Below, piece by piece: positions 1-6,640 of a stretch of 13,972 nucleotides of DNA. This DNA is from Ruminococcus sp. (GTDB lineage: Bacteria > Bacillota > Clostridia > Oscillospirales > Ruminococcaceae). The translations under genes were made by a program, and so were the position numbers. The notes under the pieces were generated by a model. The model was given only the letters and a program-made list of their open reading frames with translations. It did no database searches and was not told the DNA's origin. Position 1 is the stretch's first letter. The number at the start of each line of letters is the position of its first letter. The stretch is from NCBI GenBank assembly GCA_003446315.1, contig DMBA01000006.1, positions 1-13,972 on the forward strand, in the 5' to 3' direction.

Positions 1-722
1 CGCAGCAATGCCGGGAAATTGATCTTCTCATCCAGCCCTCTGCCGTAAGAATTCACATTCTGCCCCAGCAGCAGGATCTCCTTGCAGCCGCCTTCGATCA
101 GACCGCGTACTTCCTGCTCAATGGCTTCCGGCTTCCTGCTGCGCTCCCGTCCGCGCACATAAGGCACGATGCAGTAAGTGCAGAAATTGTTGCAGCCGTA
201 CATAACCGGTACGCTCGCCTGAAAACCGGAATCCCGCACTGTCGGCAGCGATTCATCCGGCAGTCCCGCAAACGCAAGCTCCTCATGCCGCTTTTCACCC
301 TGATATACCGCCAGCAGACTGGCAGGCAGCCGTTCCATTGCGCCGGCTCCCAGCACAATCTTCACAAACGGATAGGATTTTTTCAGCAGCGCCCGCACTT
401 CTTCTTCCTCTGCCATGCAGCCGCATAACCCGACGATCAGCCGCGGATTTCGCTCCTTGATCGGCTTCAACGCACCGAGTCTTCCGATCACGCGGGATTC
501 AGCATGTGCTCTGACGGCGCACGCATTAAACAAAATGACATCTGCTTCTTCCGGCTGTTCTGTCAGTTCATAGCCGAGATCCTGCAAAATGCCCTTATAT
601 TTCTCACCGTCACAGAAATTCAACTGACAGCCGAAGCTCTGCACATGTGCACGCGGTGTATGAGAAAAGGTATTCAGTACAGAACGAATCTGCTCTCTGA
701 TTTTGGTACGTTCGTCTGACAT
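1..722 (-). CDS. miaB: tRNA-2-methylthio-N6-dimethylallyladenosine synthase MiaB, C-terminus cut by window edge
   Basis: MiaB is a radical SAM methylthiotransferase that adds a methylthio group to i6A37 of tRNAs reading UNN codons. About 240 N-terminal residues are visible. The N-terminal MTTase domain holds its three cluster cysteines in SFGCQLN (C32), NACAVR (C68) and CGCMA (C102). The radical SAM motif CNNFCTYC follows at C177, C181 and C184, then the family signature LLGQNVNSYG. The rest, including the TRAM domain, lies off the left edge. The start is ATG at 722-720, because GGAAGGAAG sits 7 bases upstream. An in-frame ATG 18 bases further up would place this same ribosome site inside the gene, so it is less likely. 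The first motif is FGCQLN where many homologues have YGCQMN; this is an ordinary variation. A consensus promoter lies about 55 bp upstream, so the gene is probably transcribed apart from mreD. Confidence 0.96.
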   Translation of the reverse strand, partial: MSDERTKIREQIRSVLNTFSHTPRAHVQSFGCQLNFCDGEKYKGILQDLGYELTEQPEEADVILFNACAVRAHAESRVIGRLGALKPIKERNPRLIVGLCGCMAEEEEVRALLKKSYPFVKIVLGAGAMERLPASLLAVYQGEKRHEELAFAGLPDESLPTVRDSGFQASVPVMYGCNNFCTYCIVPYVRGRERSRKPEAIEQEVRGLIEGGCKEILLLGQNVNSYGRGLDEKINFPALL

Positions 723-777
723 TTCGTATCTTCCTTCCATTCCATCCGACTGCATTGCGGATAATCAATCAATCTTT

Positions 778-806
778 ATTATACCATAGAAACAGGAAAA
801 AAGCAA
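778..806 (-). promoter_or_regulatory. sigma-A type promoter for miaB
   Basis: On the minus strand the -35 is TTGCTT (806-801), the spacer is exactly 17 bp, and the -10 is a perfect TATAAT (783-778). The predicted transcript would start near 771, giving a leader of about 50 nt before the miaB start. It lies between the hairpin after mreD and miaB, which fits an independent miaB transcript. Confidence 0.85.
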
Positions 807-888
807 TGGAAACACCGCTGTTTTTGCCTGCTCCCGATCAATATTTTATGTGCATCCCGTCCGGCAGCGGCATCCGTTTTTGCAAGCA

Positions 889-922
889 CAGCCCGATGCC
901 GTTTTCACACAGCATCGGGCTG
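889..922 (-). terminator. hairpin downstream of mreD, probable terminator
   Basis: An 11-bp perfect inverted repeat (CAGCCCGATGC / GCATCGGGCTG) encloses a 12-nt loop, 22 bp after the mreD stop codon. The stem is GC-rich and strong. On the minus strand the bases after it (GTGCTTGCAAAAACGG) are not a proper U-tract, so termination may be incomplete or assisted. The plus-strand side is more T-rich (GATTTTCATT), but no plus-strand gene lies upstream. The rest of the 723-943 gap holds only the miaB promoter and leader. Confidence 0.6.
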
Positions 923-943
923 ATTTTCATTCCTGTATCCTGT

Positions 944-1534
944 TCACCAGTCTCTGCGGATGGCAGCAGCATCCATCGAACGGACATGCTTTGTCAGCAG
1001 ACGGGAAAGCGGTAAAAAGAGCAGATAAACCGGGATCGCTGCGATCACCGTCAGGATCGCGGACGGCAGCAGCACTTCTTCCCAGTAAAGCCGGTTGCCG
1101 GATGTCCCGAAGATGCCGTAAGTCAGCAGCCAGCTCAGTGCATTCCGCCCGAATACGCATGCCGCACTCAATACCATATAATGCAGAAAGCTGCGGCGCA
1201 GGATCTGCTCAAACAACAGGCAGACAAACGTGCAGCAGCAGACCATATAGATCGCATTGAGCCCAAGCGGACTGCCGCATGCAAGATCAACAGTCAAGCC
1301 GGACACGACACCTGCTGCCATGCAAAAATACATATCTTCGCGCATACTGATGCAGATCGCTGCCGGAATGACGCAAAGCGGCTGGATCCCGCCGCCGATC
1401 ATCGGGAATGCACAAAGCAGCACCAGCAGGATGCAAAATGTCTTCCGGATAAAATTCCGCCGCAGTGTCCGCTGCTCGGATCGGGTTCTTCGCTGTCTGC
1501 GCGGTTTGGTATTAGTTTTCATCGAAGGATTCAC
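944..1534 (-). CDS. mreD: rod shape-determining protein MreD-like membrane protein
   Basis: MreD is an integral membrane partner of MreC in the elongation machinery that places lateral cell wall synthesis. The 196-residue product has a strongly basic cytoplasmic N-terminus (about residues 5-30, many Arg/Lys) and five to six hydrophobic segments (about 31-50, 52-63, 68-85, 92-109, 115-140, 153-175). This length and topology fit MreD, which is poorly conserved in sequence. Much of the assignment rests on its place directly after mreC, whose end it overlaps by 23 bp, suggesting translational coupling. The start used is GTG at 1534. ATG at 1522, four codons later, is a real alternative: GAAGGAAAGG lies 0-4 bases from the GTG but about 12 bases from the ATG. 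It is the last gene of the presumed operon, followed by a hairpin. Confidence 0.8.
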   Translation of the reverse strand: MNPSMKTNTKPRRQRRTRSEQRTLRRNFIRKTFCILLVLLCAFPMIGGGIQPLCVIPAAICISMREDMYFCMAAGVVSGLTVDLACGSPLGLNAIYMVCCCTFVCLLFEQILRRSFLHYMVLSAACVFGRNALSWLLTYGIFGTSGNRLYWEEVLLPSAILTVIAAIPVYLLFLPLSRLLTKHVRSMDAAAIRRDW

Positions 1535-2378
1535 CCTTTCCTTCGAAATCCAGCAGCACTGTCACCGATTCCAGCGCGGTGAAATCGACCGACGGCGCAA
1601 GCATTGCATAGCGCGTCAGACCGGTATCTTCCAGCCCTGTTTCCGTTACGGTGCCGACTGCCAGACCATACGGGAACAAGCCGGATGTGCCGGCTGTAAT
1701 GACCAGATTGCCGGCTTCCGCTGCACTTTTCTGATCCAGATACATCATCTTCGTGCGGTTCTCTGCCGCATCCCGCAGATTGCCTTCCACAATGCCGCCG
1801 TCACCGGTTTGCAGGATCAGTGCACCGACGGAAAGCTCCGGCGAAAGAATCGTGGTGACCGTCGAGAAATGTGCACTGACTTCGGAGATAATGCCGATCA
1901 GACCATCTGCACAGATGACCGGTGCATTCAGCGTAATGCCGTCTTCTTCGCCCATATCAATCAGAAAACTGCGCGTCATATCATTGGTATTCGGCATCAG
2001 CACTCTGCACGGCTCCGAAAGCACGAATCCGTTGTTTTTTTTCTTGATTTCAAGCTGATCGCGCAATGCTTCCAGCTCCTGCACGGCATCGTCATAGCCG
2101 ATGAGCTGCTGATTCAGTTCCGCAATTTCTGCTCGAAGACGCGCATTTTCTTCCCTGTATGCATTGGATTCATAATAGGTATCCAGTTTTCTGCGTGCAT
2201 CATTGGAAATGGCAGCAGAAGCGCGTCTTGCCGGTGCGGTCACACTCTGCAAAAACCGCGTGGCATAATCGGTATGCGCACCCGATTTCAGAGAATAGAG
2301 CATCACGCCGGTCAGCAGTGCCAGAACGCAAAGCAGTACACGAAAACGGGTACTGCGAAAAAATGCGCTGAGATTCAT
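1512..2378 (-). CDS. mreC: rod shape-determining protein MreC
   Basis: MreC is a bitopic membrane protein that links the cytoplasmic elongation complex to the cell wall synthases outside. The 288-residue product shows the full family layout. It has a short cytoplasmic N-terminus, one membrane segment at about 12-28, a coiled coil at about 64-113 (Glu/Leu/Arg-rich heptads), and a beta-rich extracellular region from about 118 to 275. Family-like phrases include VICADGLIGIISEV and LFPYGLAVGTV. The start is ATG at 2378, with AAAGGAG 8 bases upstream. It lies 43 bp after a DtxR-type repressor gene and overlaps mreD at its 3' end. The common neighbour mreB is absent here. Confidence 0.94.
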   Translation of the reverse strand: MNLSAFFRSTRFRVLLCVLALLTGVMLYSLKSGAHTDYATRFLQSVTAPARRASAAISNDARRKLDTYYESNAYREENARLRAEIAELNQQLIGYDDAVQELEALRDQLEIKKKNNGFVLSEPCRVLMPNTNDMTRSFLIDMGEEDGITLNAPVICADGLIGIISEVSAHFSTVTTILSPELSVGALILQTGDGGIVEGNLRDAAENRTKMMYLDQKSAAEAGNLVITAGTSGLFPYGLAVGTVTETGLEDTGLTRYAMLAPSVDFTALESVTVLLDFEGKGESFDEN

Positions 2379-2421
2379 GTGGCTGCTCCTTTATTTGTTC
2401 TGTTATCTGTATGTGTTCGGA

Positions 2422-2814
2422 TCATTCATTCATGGCAATATTCGGATGCTTTTCCCGCAGATGGCGCTTGAGCGCATCAAAGGATTCGTTGCTGATATGA
2501 TGCTCCATTTTGCAGGCATCTTCCGCAGCCGTTTCCGGGGATACGCCTAAGTCTACCAGCCATTTTGTCAGGATCGTATGCCGTTCATAAATACGCTCTG
2601 CGACCTCTCTGCCGGTTTCCGTTAAAGTAATATTGCCGTCATCCGCAATATTGATAAAGCCGCCTTCGCGCAGTATGCCCATCGCACGGCTGACGCTCGG
2701 TTTGGATACTTCCAGCTCATGTGCAACGTCCACCGCACGAACATAATTCTTATTCAGATGTAACATTAAAATTGCTTCCAGATAATCTTCTCCGGATTGA
2801 TATAGTTTCGCCAC
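2422..2814 (-). CDS. DtxR/MntR-family metal-dependent transcriptional repressor
   Basis: This 130-residue protein is a winged-helix repressor with a metal-binding dimerisation region. It lacks the SH3-like third domain, as MntR does. Residues 1-70 carry the GEDYLEAI opening helix and a helix-turn-helix around VSKPSVSRAM. The metal residues of MntR can be traced: D10 and E13 in EDYLE, H in YERH, and E-H in KMEHHIS. The position of MntR Glu99 is a Cys (DACKMEHH), as in the DtxR/IdeR branch, so iron or manganese specificity is uncertain. The start is GTG at 2814 with AAAGGAG 10 bases upstream; the ATG between them is out of frame. It sits 16 bp after trmO and 43 bp before mreC, within the same presumed transcript. 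It probably controls metal uptake genes elsewhere, since no transporter is in this window. Confidence 0.9.
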   Translation of the reverse strand: MAKLYQSGEDYLEAILMLHLNKNYVRAVDVAHELEVSKPSVSRAMGILREGGFINIADDGNITLTETGREVAERIYERHTILTKWLVDLGVSPETAAEDACKMEHHISNESFDALKRHLREKHPNIAMNE

Positions 2815-2830
2815 TTGGCAGCATCTCCTT

Positions 2831-3517
2831 TCATTGCGCCGGAACGATCTCACAAACATGCAAAACGCCGTTTTCCACACGAAAACGGATATCTTTTCCG
2901 GCAAAGCTGATCCCATAGACCCGTTCCGGATCATCCGCATAACCCGGACGCGGATCCTGCCGCAGCAACGCTGTCACGGCAGTGCACTTGTCAGGCGGCA
3001 AAAGCGCCTGCATTTCCGGCGGGAAATCCACTTCCAGAACATGCTGCGCCGTCTGTGCCGTATAACCGGCAGAAGCGTCGGGAATGCAGTCTGAAAGCGG
3101 AATATAGGGCTTTATGTCATAAATCGGCGTACCATCCAGCAGATCAATGCCGGATACCAGCAGCCGAACCGGTTTTTCTTCCGCAAAGATCCGTTCCAGC
3201 TTCACGCATGACATCCCGATGGGATTGGGGCGGAACGGTGCACGCGAAGCATATACGCCGACACGGGTATTGCCGCCCAGACGCGGCGGGCGAACGGTCG
3301 CTGACCAGCCCTTTCCTGTCTGTTTCGCAGCGGCATGGAACCCCCAGAGCAGCCAGATATGCGAAAATGCATCCAGCCCCCGCACGGCATCCGGATGACT
3401 GTATTCCGCAGCAAACACGATCTCGCCGGTCAGTTCCGGCACAAGACCGCTTTGCCGCGGAATCCCGAATTTATCATGAAAATCAGTGCGCATAAAAGCG
3501 ATCGGTTTCATTTCCAT
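2831..3517 (-). CDS. trmO: tRNA (adenine(37)-N6)-methyltransferase TrmO
   Basis: TrmO (YaeB/TsaA family) uses S-adenosylmethionine to methylate t6A37 to m6t6A37 in tRNA-Thr. The 228-residue product carries the signatures: the N-terminal beta-barrel start PIAFMRTDF, FSHIWLLWGFH (51-61), RPPRLGGNTRVGVYASRAP (76-94) and RPNPIGMS (96-103). It also has DLLDGTPIYDIKPY (125-138), and a C-terminal lobe with DPRPGY. Length is normal for the family. The start is ATG at 3517, where the ribosome site is weak (GGCGGGGAC, about 6 bases away). ATG two codons in (MKPIAF) is possible. It sits 17 bp after the upstream membrane protein gene and 16 bp before the repressor gene, so it is mid-operon. Confidence 0.95.
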   Translation of the reverse strand: MEMKPIAFMRTDFHDKFGIPRQSGLVPELTGEIVFAAEYSHPDAVRGLDAFSHIWLLWGFHAAAKQTGKGWSATVRPPRLGGNTRVGVYASRAPFRPNPIGMSCVKLERIFAEEKPVRLLVSGIDLLDGTPIYDIKPYIPLSDCIPDASAGYTAQTAQHVLEVDFPPEMQALLPPDKCTAVTALLRQDPRPGYADDPERVYGISFAGKDIRFRVENGVLHVCEIVPAQ

Positions 3518-3534
3518 GCGAATGTCCCCGCCGT

Positions 3535-4584
3535 TCAGTCGTACATGATTTCCTTCTGTGCGTAATATGCATTGATCTTATCACTCGTGGAGAGGATAAA
3601 GGTGACTGCAAAGCAGCCGATAACAGCGAGCACATAGGTGATGACCGCAACCGGGAACGAATCAGATCCGCGCTTATGCGCCATAATCAGAATACCCGGG
3701 AACACTGTTATGATCGAGGAAAGAATATACACCAAAGATGTAAAGCCTTTCAGCGCACGCACGCGCAGAACGATGGTGATGGAAAGCAGTGCAAGTGCAA
3801 TACCGGCATAAGAAAAGATCTTATCCGCAAGTGCGAAAAAGCCGTCCGATTCCATATCCGGAGCATAGCCGCAGGTGGAGAACACCACGAGACAGACACC
3901 GGCAAAAAAGCCGATCGCTGTCAGGAAAATGGATGTCTTGAAGCCAGCCTGTGCCAGATCGGACTGCTGCTGCACACGCAGCCGTTCCATATCCATGCGG
4001 GCACGCTTGAGTTCTTCTTCTGTTTTCTCCGGCACATCCTTCAGGCTGTCGCTTGCACGCTTTGCAGCCTGCTTCTTTGCCGCTTCCAGATCTTCCTGAT
4101 TGAACACCGGACGATTGACCGGTTCCGGTGCAGGTTCTTCCAGCAATGCGCTTGCATCCACCTGCGGCAAAACCTCATGTGTCACGCGCTTTTCCGGTGC
4201 ATTATAATCTTCCGGCTCCTGCAAAAGCATTGCCGCTGCCGCCTGCTGCTGTGCAGCCTGTGCTGCCATCGCTGCCTGCTGTGCCTGAATGCGCTGCCGT
4301 TCAATAAACTCTGCTTTCAGCTCGGCGATCTCCTCGGGTGTATAAGGGGGTTGTCCGGCTGCTGCACGCTGCTGCTGCAAAATTGCGACCTGTTCATCCG
4401 TCAGCTCCTGATAACGGGTCTGCGGCTGAGGGGGCGGCGCGGCGGCTCCTGCGCCCATATCATCCAGCATCGGTACAGATGCACCTGCCAGCCGCGGGTC
4501 GGCAGCAGGCTGTGCCTTTTTCCGCGGATCATCATAGCTCATGTCACCAAGCAACTGTGCTTCCAGACTCTTTTGATCGTCCAT
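3535..4584 (-). CDS. four-pass membrane protein with Gln/Ala/Pro-rich cytoplasmic N-terminus, function unknown
   Basis: I do not recognise a family. The 349-residue product has two halves. Residues 1-210 are hydrophilic and low-complexity: a Pro/Gly/Ala stretch (40-56), then a Gln/Ala-rich helical region (58-122) containing YTPEEIAELK and runs such as QAAQQQAAAA. An acidic segment (123-165) and a charged, probably coiled-coil region (165-210) follow. Residues 217-238, 256-274, 281-301 and 310-331 are membrane segments, and the protein ends in a short polar tail. There is no signal peptide, so the long N-terminus is probably cytoplasmic. The start is ATG at 4584, with AAGGAG 9 bases upstream. 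A longer frame opening at 4638 would begin almost at the predicted transcription start and is rejected. It is the first gene after the 4647-4675 promoter and heads the run to mreD. A scaffold role is only a guess. Confidence 0.85.
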   Translation of the reverse strand: MDDQKSLEAQLLGDMSYDDPRKKAQPAADPRLAGASVPMLDDMGAGAAAPPPQPQTRYQELTDEQVAILQQQRAAAGQPPYTPEEIAELKAEFIERQRIQAQQAAMAAQAAQQQAAAAMLLQEPEDYNAPEKRVTHEVLPQVDASALLEEPAPEPVNRPVFNQEDLEAAKKQAAKRASDSLKDVPEKTEEELKRARMDMERLRVQQQSDLAQAGFKTSIFLTAIGFFAGVCLVVFSTCGYAPDMESDGFFALADKIFSYAGIALALLSITIVLRVRALKGFTSLVYILSSIITVFPGILIMAHKRGSDSFPVAVITYVLAVIGCFAVTFILSTSDKINAYYAQKEIMYD

Positions 4585-4646
4585 TGCATTGGTCTCCTTT
4601 TTATCATTCGGATTCAGCAGCGGCATCACGCGCTGCATACATCTCT

Positions 4647-4675
4647 ATTATACCAGAAATGCACAGAAAATGCAA
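4647..4675 (-). promoter_or_regulatory. sigma-A type promoter for the operon ending in mreD
   Basis: On the minus strand the -35 is TTGCAT (4675-4670), the spacer is 17 bp, and the -10 is a perfect TATAAT (4652-4647), preceded by GG. The predicted start of transcription near 4640 gives a leader of about 55 nt before the ATG at 4584. With no terminator visible in the gaps downstream, it may drive all five genes to mreD. Confidence 0.85.
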
Positions 4676-4730
4676 GTACCGGAGCAAATAAAAATCGCAG
4701 TTTGCCGCACCCGGAACTTCCCCTGCATAT

Positions 4731-4757
4731 TCCGCTGCATCCGCTGCATACAGTGCA
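4731..4757. repeat. three-unit 9-bp degenerate tandem repeat
   Basis: TCCGCTGCA occurs twice in a row (4731-4739, 4740-4748), followed by a related TACAGTGCA (4749-4757). It lies between the divergent promoter at 4647-4675 and the ribosome site of the gene at 4789. It may be chance, or a binding site. I see no convincing plus-strand promoter in 4676-4780. Confidence 0.4.
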
Positions 4758-4788
4758 TCAGAGATCATTTTGCAAAGGAGTGTTTCAT

Positions 4789-5013
4789 ATGGATCAGGAA
4801 CCGCCGGTATCGGATGTTTTTGCGACGCAGGGCATCATTGCCGTGCTGATCTGCATTGCGGTGATCGCGCTGCATTTTTTCGCGCCGGATCCGTGCAATG
4901 CATTGCTCGCAGCATGGAAGCATTATACCGCTGACAGTCTTTCTGCCGCAGAGATCGGTGAGATGATACAGAAATGGTGGGACACATGGTTTGCATCCAT
5001 ATTTCCGGCATGA
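4789..5013 (+). CDS. small single-pass membrane protein upstream of an M50 protease, possible miniature SpoIVFA-like partner
   Basis: The product has 74 residues: a short acidic N-terminus (MDQEPPVSDVF), one membrane segment at about 13-31, and a helical outer part ending in a Trp-rich stretch (WWDTWFASIF). The start is ATG at 4789 with AAAGGAG 8 bases upstream, a strong site that supports this as a real gene. It overlaps the following M50 protease gene. In many Clostridia the gene before such a protease encodes a SpoIVFA-like protein with an N-terminal membrane anchor and a C-terminal M23/LytM domain. This product resembles only the anchor and linker part. The stop is followed directly by the protease frame, and I see no remnant of an M23 domain. 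The partner role is inference from context. Confidence 0.75.
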   Translation: MDQEPPVSDVFATQGIIAVLICIAVIALHFFAPDPCNALLAAWKHYTADSLSAAEIGEMIQKWWDTWFASIFPA

Positions 5014-5576
5014 CGCTTGCGGCGGATTTTACCGCACCTGCGCTGCTGGCATTTCTGGCGCTCCTGCTGCCCCCGCAGGCGCTGCTGCAAACCGTTCTGG
5101 CTTGTGTTTTGCATGAATCTGCGCATTTTCTGGCAATCGCCGCAACCGGTCAGATGCCGTCTTTGCTGCGCATTTCCGCTGCCGGACTGCATCTGGAATT
5201 GCAGGGCGCATCCCTTTGTCCGACCGGTGCATACTGCCGGATCCTTGCAGCAGGTGCGTTTGCAAATATTGCAGCAGCGATCGGCTTTCAGCTTGCCGGC
5301 ATACCGGAACCCGCTGCGGCAAATCTCTCGCTGGGACTGTTCAATCTCCTGCCCTTTCGCAGCACCGACGGCGGCACGATGCTGCATCTGCTGCTGGAAC
5401 GCCGCTTTTACAGTACGAAACCGGAACTGCCTGCCCGCATCATGCGCTTTATCGCTTTTACGGCTGCATGTCTGCTCGGCATTTTGCTCCGGAAAGCAAA
5501 AATCAGCAGCCCGTCTGTCTGGGGCATGCTGATTTTCATGTTTCTATCCGATATGCTCAACCGTTCCGACGGCTGA
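4986..5576 (+). CDS. M50-family intramembrane zinc metalloprotease (SpoIVFB-like)
   Basis: This site-2-type protease is predicted to cut within membrane-embedded substrates. Numbered from the chosen start (196 residues), it shows the zinc motif HESAH at 43-47 in a hydrophobic helix. The second motif, NLLPFRSTDGG (120-130), corresponds to family NxxPxxxxDG, where the Asp (128) is the third zinc ligand. There are about five membrane segments. Three starts are possible in frame: ATG 4974, 4986 and 5010. I prefer 4986 because GGTGGG lies 4 bases upstream and the product then opens VCIHISGMTL, like the IHxS openings of relatives. ATG 5010 would give an ATGA overlap with the upstream stop but has no ribosome site. 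Similar proteins include spore-associated SpoIVFB and uncharacterised Clostridial relatives; the substrate is unknown. The stop is one base from that of the convergent gene. Confidence 0.9.
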   Translation: MVCIHISGMTLAADFTAPALLAFLALLLPPQALLQTVLACVLHESAHFLAIAATGQMPSLLRISAAGLHLELQGASLCPTGAYCRILAAGAFANIAAAIGFQLAGIPEPAAANLSLGLFNLLPFRSTDGGTMLHLLLERRFYSTKPELPARIMRFIAFTAACLLGILLRKAKISSPSVWGMLIFMFLSDMLNRSDG

Positions 5577-5577
5577 T

Positions 5578-6438
5578 TCAGCGCCAGAGCATCAGCAGCA
5601 TTGCGGCTGCCCGCGTCAGCACAAACTGCATCACCAGCATCAGGAATACATTCATCATGCTGGTGCCGCCGGAGCGCTTGATCTCCCGGTACATTTCTTC
5701 TTCCGTACCGACCGTTTTCTTGATGCCGCTGATCCTGCGGATCGTAAACCGATAATAAAGATAATTCGCCAGAAAGCTCCAGAAAACAGACACCAGAGCC
5801 AGTGCGATAAAGCTGCCGTGATACAGCGCCTGAAACGATTCTGTTCCCACATCCGCCCACGGAATGGTGATGCCGGAATTCTGATCCAGCAGCATGATCG
5901 TGATCGGCAAATACAGCACCGTTTTGATCAGCATGGACGCAAGCGCCAAGCCCCACATCTTCCGGTTGGCAAAATAATACTGCGGGCAAAGCAGACAAAG
6001 CAGATTGAATGACAGTTTTTTCCCCGTGCGCTTCATAATGCGGAACAGCGGCAGATAATAAAAGCGGCTTGTCTGCACAAATTCCGCGACTTCCCGCAGC
6101 TTTGCGCCGTCCAGCACTTCCTCCGGATCCATGCCGATGCACGGATCTTCCGGATCAATCACAATGCGCTGCATCTCATCGGCATCCGGATCAAAAGCTG
6201 CATCATCCGCAGACTGTGCATCTGCTTCCTGTGTTTCGCCGTTTTCTTCCATTTCTTTCCGCCGCTGTATGATCCAGCTTTCCCCGCTTTCATGCAGCGC
6301 GGTATTGATACAATGTCCGGTTTGTTTCCAGCAGGCGCGGTGATAAGGCGTGCCGCAATCCGGACAGGTAACAATGTCATCCTGCTCTGCGAACGCCTCT
6401 CCGCAGACCGGACAAGGCTGACCCTGATATTCCTGCAT
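5578..6438 (-). CDS. membrane protein with N-terminal bacterial RING-like zinc finger
   Basis: The 286-residue product starts with a probable treble-clef zinc finger: C9-x2-C12, C25-x2-C28, H33, C36, then H42/C43, matching the prokaryotic RING finger family (Prok-RING). An acidic linker (about 60-110) follows. The region SFNLLCLLCPQYYFANRKMW (143-162) recalls the opening of DUF2628-type membrane domains. Membrane segments lie at about 161-184, 209-228 and 261-284. The start is ATG at 6438 with AAGGA 10 bases upstream. A promoter lies 50 bp upstream, and the gene appears monocistronic. In bacteria such fingers are not shown to be ubiquitin ligases; protein binding at the membrane is more likely. 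The gene converges on the M50 gene with one base between stops, so no shared intrinsic terminator fits between them. Confidence 0.85.
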   Translation of the reverse strand: MQEYQGQPCPVCGEAFAEQDDIVTCPDCGTPYHRACWKQTGHCINTALHESGESWIIQRRKEMEENGETQEADAQSADDAAFDPDADEMQRIVIDPEDPCIGMDPEEVLDGAKLREVAEFVQTSRFYYLPLFRIMKRTGKKLSFNLLCLLCPQYYFANRKMWGLALASMLIKTVLYLPITIMLLDQNSGITIPWADVGTESFQALYHGSFIALALVSVFWSFLANYLYYRFTIRRISGIKKTVGTEEEMYREIKRSGGTSMMNVFLMLVMQFVLTRAAAMLLMLWR

Positions 6439-6487
6439 ATCCTTACCGTCCTTTCTGAGTTTTGCATCTTCCTGTTTCCGCTTCTTT

Positions 6488-6516
6488 ATTTTACCACATC
6501 TTCTGCACTTTTACAA
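6488..6516 (-). promoter_or_regulatory. sigma-A type promoter for the RING-finger gene
   Basis: On the minus strand the -35 is TTGTAA (6516-6511), the spacer is 17 bp, and the -10 is TAAAAT (6493-6488), preceded by GG. Transcription would start near 6481, about 43 nt before the ATG at 6438. It is divergent from the secG promoter, whose elements begin about 100 bp to the right. Confidence 0.8.
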
Positions 6517-6578
6517 GCCCGCTGCATCTTTTTTCATGAATCGTACACGAAATCCCGCACTGTTCCGCCGTGATTGAT

Positions 6579-6640
6579 GCATACTTTGCAAAAAGGAAAT
6601 TTTTTTCGGAAAAACACTTGCTTTTTTTCGCAAAATATGC
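6579..6640. repeat. imperfect inverted repeat around the secG -35 and spacer
   Basis: The left arm GCATACTTTGCAAAAA (6579-6594) pairs with the right arm TTTTTCGCAAAATATGC (6624-6640), with one mismatch and one extra base, around a 29-nt AT-rich centre. The right arm exactly fills the spacer of the secG promoter, and the -35 lies just inside the centre. It is upstream of the predicted transcript start, so it is more likely a DNA-level site than an RNA structure. The arms are AT-rich, so chance similarity is possible. Confidence 0.5.

Noticed and set aside
723..943. Possible short genes in the gap between miaB and mreD
   Set aside because: The open frames here lack ribosome sites and cross the promoter and hairpin; they have no protein-like composition.
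1257..2471. A 404-codon plus-strand frame over mreC and mreD
   Set aside because: The composition is Cys/His/Arg-rich with no recognisable domain, and mreC on the other strand has full family structure.
2815..2940. Upstream extension of the DtxR/MntR-type gene to an ATG at 2940
   Set aside because: The extra 42 residues overlap the trmO 3' end and have no resemblance to the family. GTG 2814 has AAAGGAG and begins exactly where the family begins.
3676..4788. Extension of the small membrane protein gene upstream on the plus strand, as a 445-codon frame
   Set aside because: The upstream part is the Cys/His-rich shadow of the minus-strand membrane protein gene. The strong AAAGGAG before ATG 4789 marks the real start.
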